From assembly GCF_001274725.1 (NCBI RefSeq), contig NZ_LGUF01000007.1:3508327-3572326 (forward strand): 64,000 bases of DNA, written 5' to 3'. The position numbers and the translations under genes were made by a program. The notes under the pieces are model-generated. The model did not search any database. It had not been told where the DNA came from and saw nothing but the letters and a program-made list of their open reading frames with translations. Below, piece after piece: positions 27,140 through 35,718 of this stretch (the first letter of the stretch is position 1; each line of letters begins with the position of its first letter). The stretch comes from Sporosarcina globispora (GTDB taxonomy: Bacteria; Bacillota; Bacilli; Bacillales; Cytobacillaceae).

Positions 27140-28624
27140 ATGTACAAAGTACTTGTGGCCAATCGGGATGAGTACGATACGAAAGGCATAGAGTGGCTTT
27201 TAAAATCTTCTATGAACGGATGGCAAATAGAGTCCGCCCAAGATGAAACAGAGCTTATTAGGAAGCTTGAATCTCTCCAGCCGGATCTTTTAATTTTTGA
27301 GCTTGATCTGATAAATGAAGAAAGATTTATTTCTTTCATAAAAACCATTCAAATCATAGGGCCTGATTTGATTGCCTTAACGATGGAAGCGACCTTTTCA
27401 CAGGCAAAAAGAGCCATCGACATGGGTGTATCCGACTTAATACTAAAGCCGATTTCAGCTGATATTTTATTAAAATCAGCGAGAAAAATCCATAGACGTT
27501 ATCAGATGAATAATCGAATTGCTGAAAGAATGCCCAGTCAGAAAGCTGAAAAAGTCTTCAATTATCAGGAATTATTTTTAGAAGGACCTCATCCGGCAGA
27601 ACCATGTGTATCTATCGGCATTAAGACTGAAAATCCGCTGGAGCTTCCGAAGTTATATAAATTTCTAGAAAGTTATCCTTTTCAAAAAACAGTTCACTCA
27701 TTTATTTTGAGTGACATGGTATTAATTGTTGCTGAAAAAACAAACGCAGCCTGGAAAGAGGAGAGCGTCAGATTTATGAGAGATTGGCAGGAAACGTCAG
27801 CCGAACAAGTTGCCATCAGTATTTGTACCGGTCAGCAGGACCACAATACTGTCAGGGGTCACTATCTTGCGAACAGGAAACTAATGGAGTTAACTTTCTA
27901 CAGAGGTTTTAATCAGATAATTGAGGAGAATTCTTCGCCAGAATGGCAATCCATTGACCCATTCTTAAGTCCTGAGGAACAGAGCAGATGGATTGATTTT
28001 CTAAATCAATCTGATTTGGAAGGGATCAAATCATGGTTTCACGAAGAATTCCTAGTTTTGGCCGAGCCTTATCCAGAACCAGGACTCATAAGAATCCGGC
28101 TCACCAGTATTCTTGCGCAAATTCGCAGGCATATGAAGACGTTCCGGCTTGCCGGCGGGGAAATGGAGAAAGAATATCTTCGTTTATTCCAGACTATCTT
28201 GTATTCGCCCTTGATCTACCGGGTTATCAGTGAAATGATCAGTTTTATTTCCTATATATTTGAAACCATACGCTCTGATAAAAAGCTGAAGCTAGAACTT
28301 ACTGACAGAGTCCTATTCTTTATAGAAACAAATTACTGGGACTCTGCGGTCACTCTTGAAAGGGCAGCTGATTATGCAGATCGAAACCCGAACTATATTA
28401 GCTCCCTGCTCGCAAAAAAATACGGCAAGTCGTTCCGTGAGCTCCTTAATGAAACCCGTATTAGACAATCTGCCAAGCTGCTGATCGAATCAGAAATGAG
28501 CATTAAGGAAATCGCCTCAGTCTGCGGTTTTCGCAACCAGCAATATTTCAATAAAGTTTTCAGCAAGATCAAAGGAATGCCGCCTAATCAATTTAGAAAG
28601 GGCATGTTTAAAACCTCCGTGTAA
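27140..28624 (+). CDS. AraC-family regulator with a degenerate receiver domain (YesN layout)
   Basis: 494 residues. Residues 1-120 have the receiver fold, but the usual phospho-acceptor Asp is Glu54 (PDLLIFELDL) and the acidic pair is replaced by N8-R9 unless the alignment shifts by one; T81 and K103 are kept. The middle (125-385) is a helical region of unknown role. The last 100 residues are two AraC-type helix-turn-helix motifs (VTLERAADYADRNPNYISSLL and MSIKEIASVCGFRNQQYFNKVF). No sensor kinase is adjacent. The frame opens at 27029; ATG 27140 fits the domain start with GGATG upstream. It lies directly upstream of hutU and may control it. Confidence 0.85.
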   Translation: MYKVLVANRDEYDTKGIEWLLKSSMNGWQIESAQDETELIRKLESLQPDLLIFELDLINEERFISFIKTIQIIGPDLIALTMEATFSQAKRAIDMGVSDLILKPISADILLKSARKIHRRYQMNNRIAERMPSQKAEKVFNYQELFLEGPHPAEPCVSIGIKTENPLELPKLYKFLESYPFQKTVHSFILSDMVLIVAEKTNAAWKEESVRFMRDWQETSAEQVAISICTGQQDHNTVRGHYLANRKLMELTFYRGFNQIIEENSSPEWQSIDPFLSPEEQSRWIDFLNQSDLEGIKSWFHEEFLVLAEPYPEPGLIRIRLTSILAQIRRHMKTFRLAGGEMEKEYLRLFQTILYSPLIYRVISEMISFISYIFETIRSDKKLKLELTDRVLFFIETNYWDSAVTLERAADYADRNPNYISSLLAKKYGKSFRELLNETRIRQSAKLLIESEMSIKEIASVCGFRNQQYFNKVFSKIKGMPPNQFRKGMFKTSV

Positions 28625-28640
28625 TTGGAGGTTTTTGTTA
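28610..28640 (+). terminator. Terminator of the AraC-family gene
   Basis: AAAACCTCC and GGAGGTTTTT pair with a loop that contains the stop codon. Confidence 0.85.
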
Positions 28641-28676
28641 TTTTTATAAAAATACTAATATTTTTATAAAAATAAC
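28637..28676. repeat. Twin palindromic AT boxes upstream of hutU
   Basis: TATTTTTATAAAAATA, itself a perfect 16-bp palindrome, occurs twice (28639-28654 and 28659-28674), 20 bp apart, within a perfect 18-bp inverted repeat with a CTAA spacer. It is centred about 85 bases before the predicted hutU start. Confidence 0.75.
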
Positions 28677-28705
28677 AAAAATAACATCATATAAATCTTA
28701 TTAAA

Positions 28706-28735
28706 TTGTAAAAAACTAAATTTAATTATTATACT
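28706..28735 (+). promoter_or_regulatory. Candidate promoter of the hut genes
   Basis: TTGTAA (28706-28711), 18-base spacer, TATACT (28730-28735). Confidence 0.5.
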
Positions 28736-28791
28736 TTTCAGATAGTTCCTATTATAAAATCTAATTATTAGATAACATTGGAGGGATATAA

Positions 28792-30453
28792 ATGAAAGCG
28801 GAAACAAAAAGGGAAATAAAAAACTATCAGGGCAGCGAGCTGCATGCAAAGGGCTGGATTCAGGAAGCAGCACTCCGTATGCTTATGAATAACTTAGACA
28901 AAGAAGTTGCAGAGATTCCAGAAGAACTAGTAGTATACGGCGGTATTGGGAAGGCAGCCCGAAATTGGGATTGTTATGATGCGATTGTAAAAACATTGCA
29001 TGAATTGGAAGACGACGAAACATTGCTTGTTCAATCCGGAAAACCGGTTGCTGTTTTCAAATCACACAAGGATGCGCCAAAAGTGCTGATTGCTAACTCG
29101 AACCTTGTACCTGCATGGGCAAACTGGGATACATTCCATGAGCTTGATAAGAAAGGCCTGATGATGTATGGCCAAATGACAGCCGGAAGCTGGATTTACA
29201 TCGGCAGCCAGGGAATCGTACAAGGAACCTATGAAACATTTGCTGAGCTTGGCAGACAGCACTTCTCCGGCTCACTGAAGCAGACCATTACTTTAACAGC
29301 AGGCCTTGGGGGAATGGGTGGCGCTCAGCCGCTTGCGGTAACAATGAATGATGGTGTCTGCATTGCAATTGATGTTGATGAACACCGCATTGACCGCAGA
29401 CTTGAAACCAAATATCTGGATACAAAAGTTTATTCAATTGAAGAGGCTATTAAATTGGCAGCAGAGGCAAAACATGAAGGGCGCCCGCTTTCTATCGGTC
29501 TTTTAGGCAATGCAGCTGAAATTCTGCCAAAAATGCTTGATATGAACTTCATCCCGGATGTCCTGACTGACCAGACTTCTGCACATGATCCTTTAAATGG
29601 CTATGTTCCAATCGGGCTTTCTTTAGAAAAAGCAGCTGTTCTTCGAAAGGAAAATGCTGCTGAATATGTTCAGAAATCAAAAGCAAGCATGGCTGTCCAT
29701 GTTCAGGCTATGCTTGACATGCAGAAGAAAGGTGCAGTCACATTTGATTACGGAAACAATATTCGTCAGGTGGCAAAAGATGAGGGTGTCGAGAATGCTT
29801 TTGATTTCCCTGGATTTGTGCCTGCCTACATCCGTCCATTATTCTGCGAAGGAAAAGGGCCATTCCGATGGGTAGCACTATCAGGAGATCCTGAAGATAT
29901 TTATAAAACAGATGAAGTGATTCTACGTGAATTTGCAGATAACGAGCACCTTTGCAAATGGATCAAGATGGCACAGGAAAAAATCCAATTCCAGGGGCTG
30001 CCTTCAAGAATTTGCTGGCTTGGATATGGGGAGCGCGCCAGGTTTGGAAAAATAATTAATGATATGGTGGCAAAAGGAGAATTGAAGGCTCCGATCGTTA
30101 TCGGGCGCGACCATCTTGATTCTGGTTCCGTTGCATCTCCAAACCGTGAAACAGAAGCTATGAAGGACGGCAGTGATGCAGTGGCGGACTGGCCAATTCT
30201 GAATGCACTGATCAATGCGGTCGGCGGAGCGAGCTGGGTATCTGTCCACCATGGAGGCGGCGTAGGCATGGGGTACTCACTTCATGCAGGAATGGTCATC
30301 GTGGCAGACGGTACAAAAGAAGCTGAACAGCGCCTTGAAAGGGTTCTTACATCTGATCCAGGCATGGGAATTGTGCGCCATGTTGATGCAGGCTACGATC
30401 TTGCTATCAAAACAGCAAAAGAAAAAGGCGTTAACATTCCGATGATGAAATAA
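28792..30453 (+). CDS. hutU: Urocanate hydratase
   Basis: 553 residues (B. subtilis HutU is 552). It converts urocanate to imidazolone propionate with tightly bound NAD. Recognised by [40 protein letters not shown] (NAD-binding region), and [21 protein letters not shown] near the C-terminus. GGAGGG nine bases before the ATG. It opens the local hut cluster; the gene for the preceding step (hutH) is not in the window. Confidence 0.97.
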   Translation: MKAETKREIKNYQGSELHAKGWIQEAALRMLMNNLDKEVAEIPEELVVYGGIGKAARNWDCYDAIVKTLHELEDDETLLVQSGKPVAVFKSHKDAPKVLIANSNLVPAWANWDTFHELDKKGLMMYGQMTAGSWIYIGSQGIVQGTYETFAELGRQHFSGSLKQTITLTAGLGGMGGAQPLAVTMNDGVCIAIDVDEHRIDRRLETKYLDTKVYSIEEAIKLAAEAKHEGRPLSIGLLGNAAEILPKMLDMNFIPDVLTDQTSAHDPLNGYVPIGLSLEKAAVLRKENAAEYVQKSKASMAVHVQAMLDMQKKGAVTFDYGNNIRQVAKDEGVENAFDFPGFVPAYIRPLFCEGKGPFRWVALSGDPEDIYKTDEVILREFADNEHLCKWIKMAQEKIQFQGLPSRICWLGYGERARFGKIINDMVAKGELKAPIVIGRDHLDSGSVASPNRETEAMKDGSDAVADWPILNALINAVGGASWVSVHHGGGVGMGYSLHAGMVIVADGTKEAEQRLERVLTSDPGMGIVRHVDAGYDLAIKTAKEKGVNIPMMK

Positions 30454-30480
30454 AGATTTTCTATTGTATTTTATGAACTT

Positions 30481-30593
30481 AGCAAATAATAGCGGAATAC
30501 CAGCAAAGAAAACACCGAATCAGTAAATAAACTATTCGAATTTACAAATAATCCAGTCAATTCAGCAAAGAACACTCTTAAACTGGCAAATAA
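30481..30593 (+). repeat. Six-unit direct repeat array, 20-21 bp period, in the hutU-hutI gap
   Basis: The core AGCAAATAA (with variants AGCAAAGAA, AGTAAATAA, TACAAATAA, GGCAAATAA) begins at 30481, 30502, 30522, 30543, 30564 and 30585. Spacings are 21, 20, 21, 21 and 21 bases. Most cores are preceded by GAAT or AAT plus one to three bases. The array is non-coding in all frames and stops just before the terminator at 30613. Confidence 0.85.
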
Positions 30594-30612
30594 CCATTTA
30601 TATTTTCTAATA

Positions 30613-30660
30613 GGAAGCACTCCAATCCGTGATTTTTGCGGATTGGAACTTCCATTTTTT
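30613..30660 (+). terminator. Internal terminator or attenuator between hutU and hutI
   Basis: GGAAG and CTTCC, then TCCAATCCG and CGGATTGGA (30621-30629 with 30639-30647) form a two-part stem with a nine-base loop, followed by ATTTTTT. The hutI ribosome site starts right after it, so read-through must be allowed for hutI expression. Confidence 0.78.
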
Positions 30661-30675
30661 AAGGAGGAGCACATA

Positions 30676-31962
30676 ATGCACTCAAAACCTATTTTTATAA
30701 AACATGCAAATCAAATGATCACATTAAAGGGCAGCTCCGCACAGCCGCTGACGAAAGAAAAAATGAGCGAACTTCACATCATAGAAGACGGGGCGGTATG
30801 GATTGAAGAAGACATTATCAAATCAGCAGGGACAACAGCGGAACTTGAAGCTGACTATCAAAGCCGGCTTCAGGAGGCCGAAATCATTGATGCCTCAGGG
30901 AAAATTCTCCTTCCAGGACTTGTTGATCCACATACTCACCTAGTTTATGCAGGCAGCAGGGAAGAGGAATTCAATATGCGCCTGAATGGGGCGACATATA
31001 TGGAAATCATGAACAATGGAGGAGGAATTCACGCCACTACTTCGATGACCAGAAAAGCATCTGAAGATGAATTGGTTCTAGCGAGCCTCGTCCGTCTTGA
31101 TCGTTTTCTTAAACATGGAGTAACAACGATAGAGGCAAAAAGCGGTTATGGCCTGGATTGGGAAACTGAGCGAAAACAACTCACAGCTGCCAAGAAAGCG
31201 GATGAACTGCATCCGGTGGATGTAGTCCGCACCTTTATGGGCGCACATGCTGTGCCTGCCGAATTCAAAGAGAATCCAGATGCCTTTATTGATTTGGTCA
31301 TCGAAGAAATGCTGCCGAAAGTGGCGGAAGAAAAGCTTGCCGAATTCAATGATATTTTCTGTGAAAGAGGCGTTTTCACCCCCAAACAGTCCAGAAAGCT
31401 GCTGGAAGCAGGAAAGAAGCTAGGCCTGACACCAAAAATCCATGCTGATGAAATTGAACCATATGAGGGAGCGGAACTTGCCGCTGAAGTCGGTGCTATC
31501 TCCGCGGATCATTTGCTGAGAGCATCTGATAAGGGTATGGAAATGATGGCGGAAAAAGGGGTAATCGGTGTGCTGCTTCCAGGCACAGCATTCTTCCTGA
31601 TGGCTGAAGCCGCCAGGGGCCGCCGGATGATCGACAAAGGTGTTCCTGTAGCATTATCGACTGATTGCAATCCGGGTTCTTCGCCAACCTGTTCCATGCC
31701 CTTTATGATGAATCTAGCTTGTATGCACATGGGTTTAACACCAGCAGAAGCCATTACTGCTGCAACAATTAATGCCGCACATGCCATCAATCGAGCAAAA
31801 GAAGTCGGAAGCATTGAAGCCGGGAAAAAGGCTGATCTGCTTTTGCTCAATGTACCGAATTACATGCAAATGCAATATCACTACGGAATGAACCATACAG
31901 ACACGGTGATTAAAAATGGGGAAGTGGTCGTAAAAGGAGGAAGCTTATGCTGCCAACAATAA
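30676..31962 (+). CDS. hutI: Imidazolonepropionase
   Basis: 428 residues of the amidohydrolase fold. It opens the imidazolone ring to give N-formimino-glutamate. The metal site DPHTHLVYAGSREEEF and the later HADEIEPYEGAELAAEVGA and STDCNPGSSPTCSMPFMMNLACMHMG-type motifs (residues about 334-358) are intact. Frame opens at 30643, but ATG 30676 has AAGGAGGAGC upstream. The gene overlaps hutG by 16 bases. Confidence 0.96.
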   Translation: MHSKPIFIKHANQMITLKGSSAQPLTKEKMSELHIIEDGAVWIEEDIIKSAGTTAELEADYQSRLQEAEIIDASGKILLPGLVDPHTHLVYAGSREEEFNMRLNGATYMEIMNNGGGIHATTSMTRKASEDELVLASLVRLDRFLKHGVTTIEAKSGYGLDWETERKQLTAAKKADELHPVDVVRTFMGAHAVPAEFKENPDAFIDLVIEEMLPKVAEEKLAEFNDIFCERGVFTPKQSRKLLEAGKKLGLTPKIHADEIEPYEGAELAAEVGAISADHLLRASDKGMEMMAEKGVIGVLLPGTAFFLMAEAARGRRMIDKGVPVALSTDCNPGSSPTCSMPFMMNLACMHMGLTPAEAITAATINAAHAINRAKEVGSIEAGKKADLLLLNVPNYMQMQYHYGMNHTDTVIKNGEVVVKGGSLCCQQ

Positions 31963-32930
31963 ATCCTCCCGGGTTCTTTTGGCCTCAAGCCGAATTAGGA
32001 ATTGACGTAAAGGTGAATGAATGGATTTGCCAAATCCAGAGGGAAGAGGAATTGAAGAAAGAAAAATGGGATGTCGTGCTTTTCGGTGTCCCCCTTTCCC
32101 GCTCATCCATAAGCGTATCAGGAGCATCAGAATTTCCAGAATCATTCAGGAGATCCTGGAAAGGCTTTTCCACGTACAATCTTGATTTTGACAGTGATCT
32201 TCAAGAACTGAAGGTTGCAGATCTTGGCGACGTAAAAATGCATTTCACGGATATTCCGCAATGCCATTCGAATATAAAGCAAACGATGAAAGACATCAGA
32301 AAGCAACTTCCTGATTCATTTCCAATTGCGATTGGAGGAGATCACTCAATTACAGCCATGCTTGTTAGCGGCCTGAAAGAACTGGAGCCTGAAAAAGAAA
32401 TCGGCATTCTCCAGCTGGATACTCACCTTGATCTCAGGAGCCTTGAAGACCATGGGCCGACCAATGGGACACCCATCCGAAACCTGATTCAGAACAACAT
32501 GATTAAAGGGGAAAATGTCTTTAATATTGGGCTTCATGGCTTTTTTAACAGCCAGTCACTCATCCAGTATGCAAAAGAGCACAAACTCAATTATATTACG
32601 CTGAAAGAAGCCAGAAGACGGGGAATTGAAGAAACGGTGAAAGAATCACTTCTGCAGCTGGAGTCAAAAGTGGATAAAATTTATGTCACGATTGACATGG
32701 ACGTGCTTGACATCGGCTTTGCCCCTGGGGTTCCCGCATCCACACCGGGCGGCATGAGTACCGAAGAACTGTTTAATGCCGTATATACTGCAGGACTTTC
32801 TTCCAAAACGGCAGCCATGGATATTGTTTGCCTCGACCCAACAAGGGATCACCAGGCACAGCCAACGGTAAAAGCAGGTACCTATACCTTTCTGACCTTT
32901 TTGACAGCTTTAATGAACAGACCAAAGTAA
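31947..32930 (+). CDS. hutG: Formimidoylglutamase
   Basis: 327 residues, arginase/ureohydrolase family. It hydrolyses formimino-glutamate to glutamate and formamide, the last step of this hut route. Manganese ligands are visible in GGDHS (H133), LDTHLD (D158, H160, D162) and the DMDVLD motif near residue 252. The family usually has DAHxD; here Thr replaces Ala. AAAGGAGGAAGC precedes the ATG, which lies inside the hutI coding end, so translation is coupled. Confidence 0.95.
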   Translation: MLPTINPPGFFWPQAELGIDVKVNEWICQIQREEELKKEKWDVVLFGVPLSRSSISVSGASEFPESFRRSWKGFSTYNLDFDSDLQELKVADLGDVKMHFTDIPQCHSNIKQTMKDIRKQLPDSFPIAIGGDHSITAMLVSGLKELEPEKEIGILQLDTHLDLRSLEDHGPTNGTPIRNLIQNNMIKGENVFNIGLHGFFNSQSLIQYAKEHKLNYITLKEARRRGIEETVKESLLQLESKVDKIYVTIDMDVLDIGFAPGVPASTPGGMSTEELFNAVYTAGLSSKTAAMDIVCLDPTRDHQAQPTVKAGTYTFLTFLTALMNRPK

Positions 32931-32950
32931 GGAGCAAATGCTGCTCCTTA
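32928..32950 (+). other. Hairpin at the hutG stop codon
   Basis: TAAGGAGCA (including the stop codon) pairs exactly with TGCTCCTTA across AATGC. No T run follows, so it is more likely an mRNA processing or stability element than a terminator. Confidence 0.6.
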
Positions 32951-32976
32951 CTGCTAAATTACGAGGGGGAAAGAGA

Positions 32977-34320
32977 ATGGAAAAAGAAACGGTTGTAAAT
33001 CCATCGCACCAGCCAAGTCTTAAGAATCCCAACGCAACTATAAAAAACAAGATTAAGTTCTTTTTTTTCAGCGCAATTGGCATATTTATGTTTTTTGTTC
33101 CCGTAACCGTTAATGAGAAATCCTCCATCATGCTTGACCATATTGTCACAGCTATTCAGACTTCCATACCTGCAGCAGTACCTTCTTATGCTTTGCTTGT
33201 CATTCTGCTTGGCGCCATTTATCCTTTCTATACAAAATCCTGGAACAAAAATAAAATAAATATTGTATTCTCCATTTTTAAAGTAATTGGGCTTTTTGTC
33301 GCCTTAATGATCGTCTTCGGCTTTGGTCCTGCCTGGCTATTCGACCCTAATATGGGACCTTTTTTGTTTGACAAACTCGTCGTGTCTGTCGGACTGCTTG
33401 TTCCAATCGGGTCCGTATTTCTTGCACTGCTGGTCGGATATGGCTTGCTTGAATTTTTCGGTGTCATAATGCAGCCGATCATGAAGCCGATCTGGAAAAC
33501 ACCAGGAAAATCAGCTATTGATGCAGTTGCTTCTTTTGTAGGAAGCTATTCAATCGGACTTCTCATTACAAACAGAGTATTTAAAGAAGGAAAATACAGT
33601 ATAAAGGAAGCTGCCATTATTGCCACCGGATTCTCTACGGTGTCCGCAACGTTTATGATTGTTGTTGCCAAGACACTTGGTTTGATGGAAATCTGGAATA
33701 CTTACTTTTGGACGACCTTTGCCGTAACTTTCATCGTAACGGCAATAACAGTAAGAATCTGGCCTTTGAGATCAATGAGCGAGGAATATTACAATGGACA
33801 GGAGCCTCCAATTGAATCCCATTCAGGGAGCCGACTGCAGGCAGCCTGGAAAGAAGCGATGGATACAGCAGAGCAGTCCCCGGCACTATGGAAAAACATC
33901 AGCGATAATATAAAAGATGGGTTTGTCATGACGATGTCCATTTTGCCATCCATTATGTCAGTTGGTTTGTTAGGCTTAATTCTTGCCGAATTTACCCCTG
34001 TATTTGACTGGCTGGGATATATCTTTTATCCATTCACTGCTCTTGTGCAGCTACCTGAACCATTGCTGGCAGCGAAAGCAAGTGCTGTTGGGATTGCAGA
34101 AATGTTCCTTCCAGCCTTGCTTGCAGCTGAGGCAGCACTGGTCACTAAATTTGTAATCGGGGTCGTTTCAGTATCAGCTATTATTTTCTTTTCTGCACTT
34201 GTCCCGTGTATTTTATCAACAGAGATCCCTATCACAATTCCGCAGCTGCTTGTCATCTGGGCAGAACGAACAATACTGACAATACTGATTACTGCACCTC
34301 TGGCCTATTTATTGCTTTAA
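32977..34320 (+). CDS. YjiH-family nucleoside-recognition-domain membrane protein, likely hut transporter
   Basis: 447 residues with about ten membrane helices; PSYALLVILLGAIYPF, FVGSYSIGLLITNRVFKEGKYS and the C-terminal SAIIFFSALVPCILSTEIPI are typical of the YjiH/Gate-domain family. Its position directly after hutG suggests import of histidine, urocanate or a related compound; this is inferred from context. GAGGGGGAAAG before ATG 32977 fixes the start (frame opens at 32938, inside the preceding hairpin). Confidence 0.8.
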   Translation: MEKETVVNPSHQPSLKNPNATIKNKIKFFFFSAIGIFMFFVPVTVNEKSSIMLDHIVTAIQTSIPAAVPSYALLVILLGAIYPFYTKSWNKNKINIVFSIFKVIGLFVALMIVFGFGPAWLFDPNMGPFLFDKLVVSVGLLVPIGSVFLALLVGYGLLEFFGVIMQPIMKPIWKTPGKSAIDAVASFVGSYSIGLLITNRVFKEGKYSIKEAAIIATGFSTVSATFMIVVAKTLGLMEIWNTYFWTTFAVTFIVTAITVRIWPLRSMSEEYYNGQEPPIESHSGSRLQAAWKEAMDTAEQSPALWKNISDNIKDGFVMTMSILPSIMSVGLLGLILAEFTPVFDWLGYIFYPFTALVQLPEPLLAAKASAVGIAEMFLPALLAAEAALVTKFVIGVVSVSAIIFFSALVPCILSTEIPITIPQLLVIWAERTILTILITAPLAYLLL

Positions 34321-34323
34321 CTG

Positions 34324-34355
34324 AAAAATCCCCGATCACTGCAGCGGGGATTTTT
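34324..34355 (+). terminator. Terminator of the hut cluster
   Basis: AAAAATCCCCG and CGGGGATTTTT form an 11-bp stem. Confidence 0.9.
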
Positions 34356-34422
34356 CGCATAGAATTTTCCTGCGTAACCAAACTAGTAGAGGAATGAGTC
34401 TAAGAATAGCAGGTGATGGATT

Positions 34423-35613
34423 TTGTACAGGCTGTATACACATAATGACCTTGATGGCGTCGGTTGCGGCATCGTTGCCAGGATTGCATTTGGTAAAGAT
34501 GTGGAGATACGATATAACTCTGTGATGGGACTTGACCATCAGATTGAACGGCTAATAGAAAATGAAAAAAATCTAAAGGATGATTTTTTAATTATTACGG
34601 ATTTATCAGTTAATGATGAAAATTTGATCAGGCTTGACGATCTGGAAAAAAGCGGGGGCAAAGTTAGATTAATTGACCATCACAAAACAGCTCTTCACTT
34701 TAATGATTACAGCTGGGGCAGAGTGAAGGTTCATTATGAAGACGGAAGGCTCACCGCCGCCACCTCTTTGCTGTATGAGTATCTATTGGAACATGAACTG
34801 ATTAAACCGTCTCAGGCCTTGGATGAATTCGTTGAACTTGTCCGCCAGTATGATACTTGGGAATGGGACCAAAATGAAAATATTAAAGCAAAGAATCTGA
34901 ACGATTTATTTTTTATGATTTCCATTGAAGAATTTGAAGAAAAAATGACGGACAGAATCATGAACTCCAATCATTTCGAATTTGATGATTTTGAACAAAA
35001 ATTGCTGGAAATGGAAGAGGAGAAGATTGAGCGTTATGTAAGGCGGAAGAAGAGGGAAATTGTACAGACTTTTATTGGTGAATATTGCGCAGGCATTGTC
35101 CATGCTGAATCCTATCATTCTGAATTAGGAAACGAGCTTGGCAAAGATCTTCCTCATTTAGATTATATCGCTATCTTAAACCTGGGGGGCAAAAAGATCA
35201 GTTTCAGGACCATTCATGATCACGTTGACGTATCTGCGGTTGCCGGAAAGTTCGGAGGAGGCGGACATGCAAAGGCATCAGGCTCTTCAATGGGAAAGGA
35301 TGCTTATAAGCTATTCGTTCAAGATATTTTCCCTTTGGATTCTATGAGGCAGGATGCATTCAGGAACAAATACAACATAAAAAACGCTGTGCAGGGATCA
35401 TTATACGAAAATAAAAAAGGAGACAAATTTTTTATTTATGCTGCTGGGGAAAACAAATGGATCCTTGAAATGAACGGAAAGCCAATACAGGAACCCTTTC
35501 CTGATTTTCAGGCAGCAGAAAATTATATTAAAAGAAAATATCAGGCCTGGTTTGTTCATGACGATATTTATGTTGATTATTTAAAGAGATTTTATATGAG
35601 GTCTAAAAATTAG
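34423..35613 (+). CDS. nrnB: DHH-family nanoRNase (NrnB/YngD-like)
   Basis: 396 residues (B. subtilis NrnB/YngD is 399). DHH/DHHA1 phosphoesterase that degrades very short RNA oligomers. Motif I is HNDLDGVGCG, motif II ITDLS, motif III LIDHHKTA, and the DHHA1 glycine-rich motif is GGGGHAKASGSS near residue 284. A C-terminal extension of about 85 residues follows, as in YngD. The start is TTG with AGGTGATGG just upstream. Confidence 0.82.
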   Translation: MYRLYTHNDLDGVGCGIVARIAFGKDVEIRYNSVMGLDHQIERLIENEKNLKDDFLIITDLSVNDENLIRLDDLEKSGGKVRLIDHHKTALHFNDYSWGRVKVHYEDGRLTAATSLLYEYLLEHELIKPSQALDEFVELVRQYDTWEWDQNENIKAKNLNDLFFMISIEEFEEKMTDRIMNSNHFEFDDFEQKLLEMEEEKIERYVRRKKREIVQTFIGEYCAGIVHAESYHSELGNELGKDLPHLDYIAILNLGGKKISFRTIHDHVDVSAVAGKFGGGGHAKASGSSMGKDAYKLFVQDIFPLDSMRQDAFRNKYNIKNAVQGSLYENKKGDKFFIYAAGENKWILEMNGKPIQEPFPDFQAAENYIKRKYQAWFVHDDIYVDYLKRFYMRSKN

Positions 35614-35617
35614 TGAT

Positions 35618-35645
35618 ACCGCCTTATTTGGCGGTTTATTTTTTT
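35618..35645 (+). terminator. Terminator of nrnB
   Basis: ACCGCC and GGCGGT with a six-base loop and a T-rich tract. Confidence 0.85.
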
Positions 35646-35718
35646 GAAATGATTATTTCCTACTAAATTTTGTAAATTTCATATATAATTGAAAAAGTAC
35701 TTATATAGGGGTGAACCT

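Noticed and set aside
30481..30593. CRISPR array
   Set aside because: The repeats are only 9 bases of core with 20-21 bp period, too short and degenerate for CRISPR repeats with spacers.
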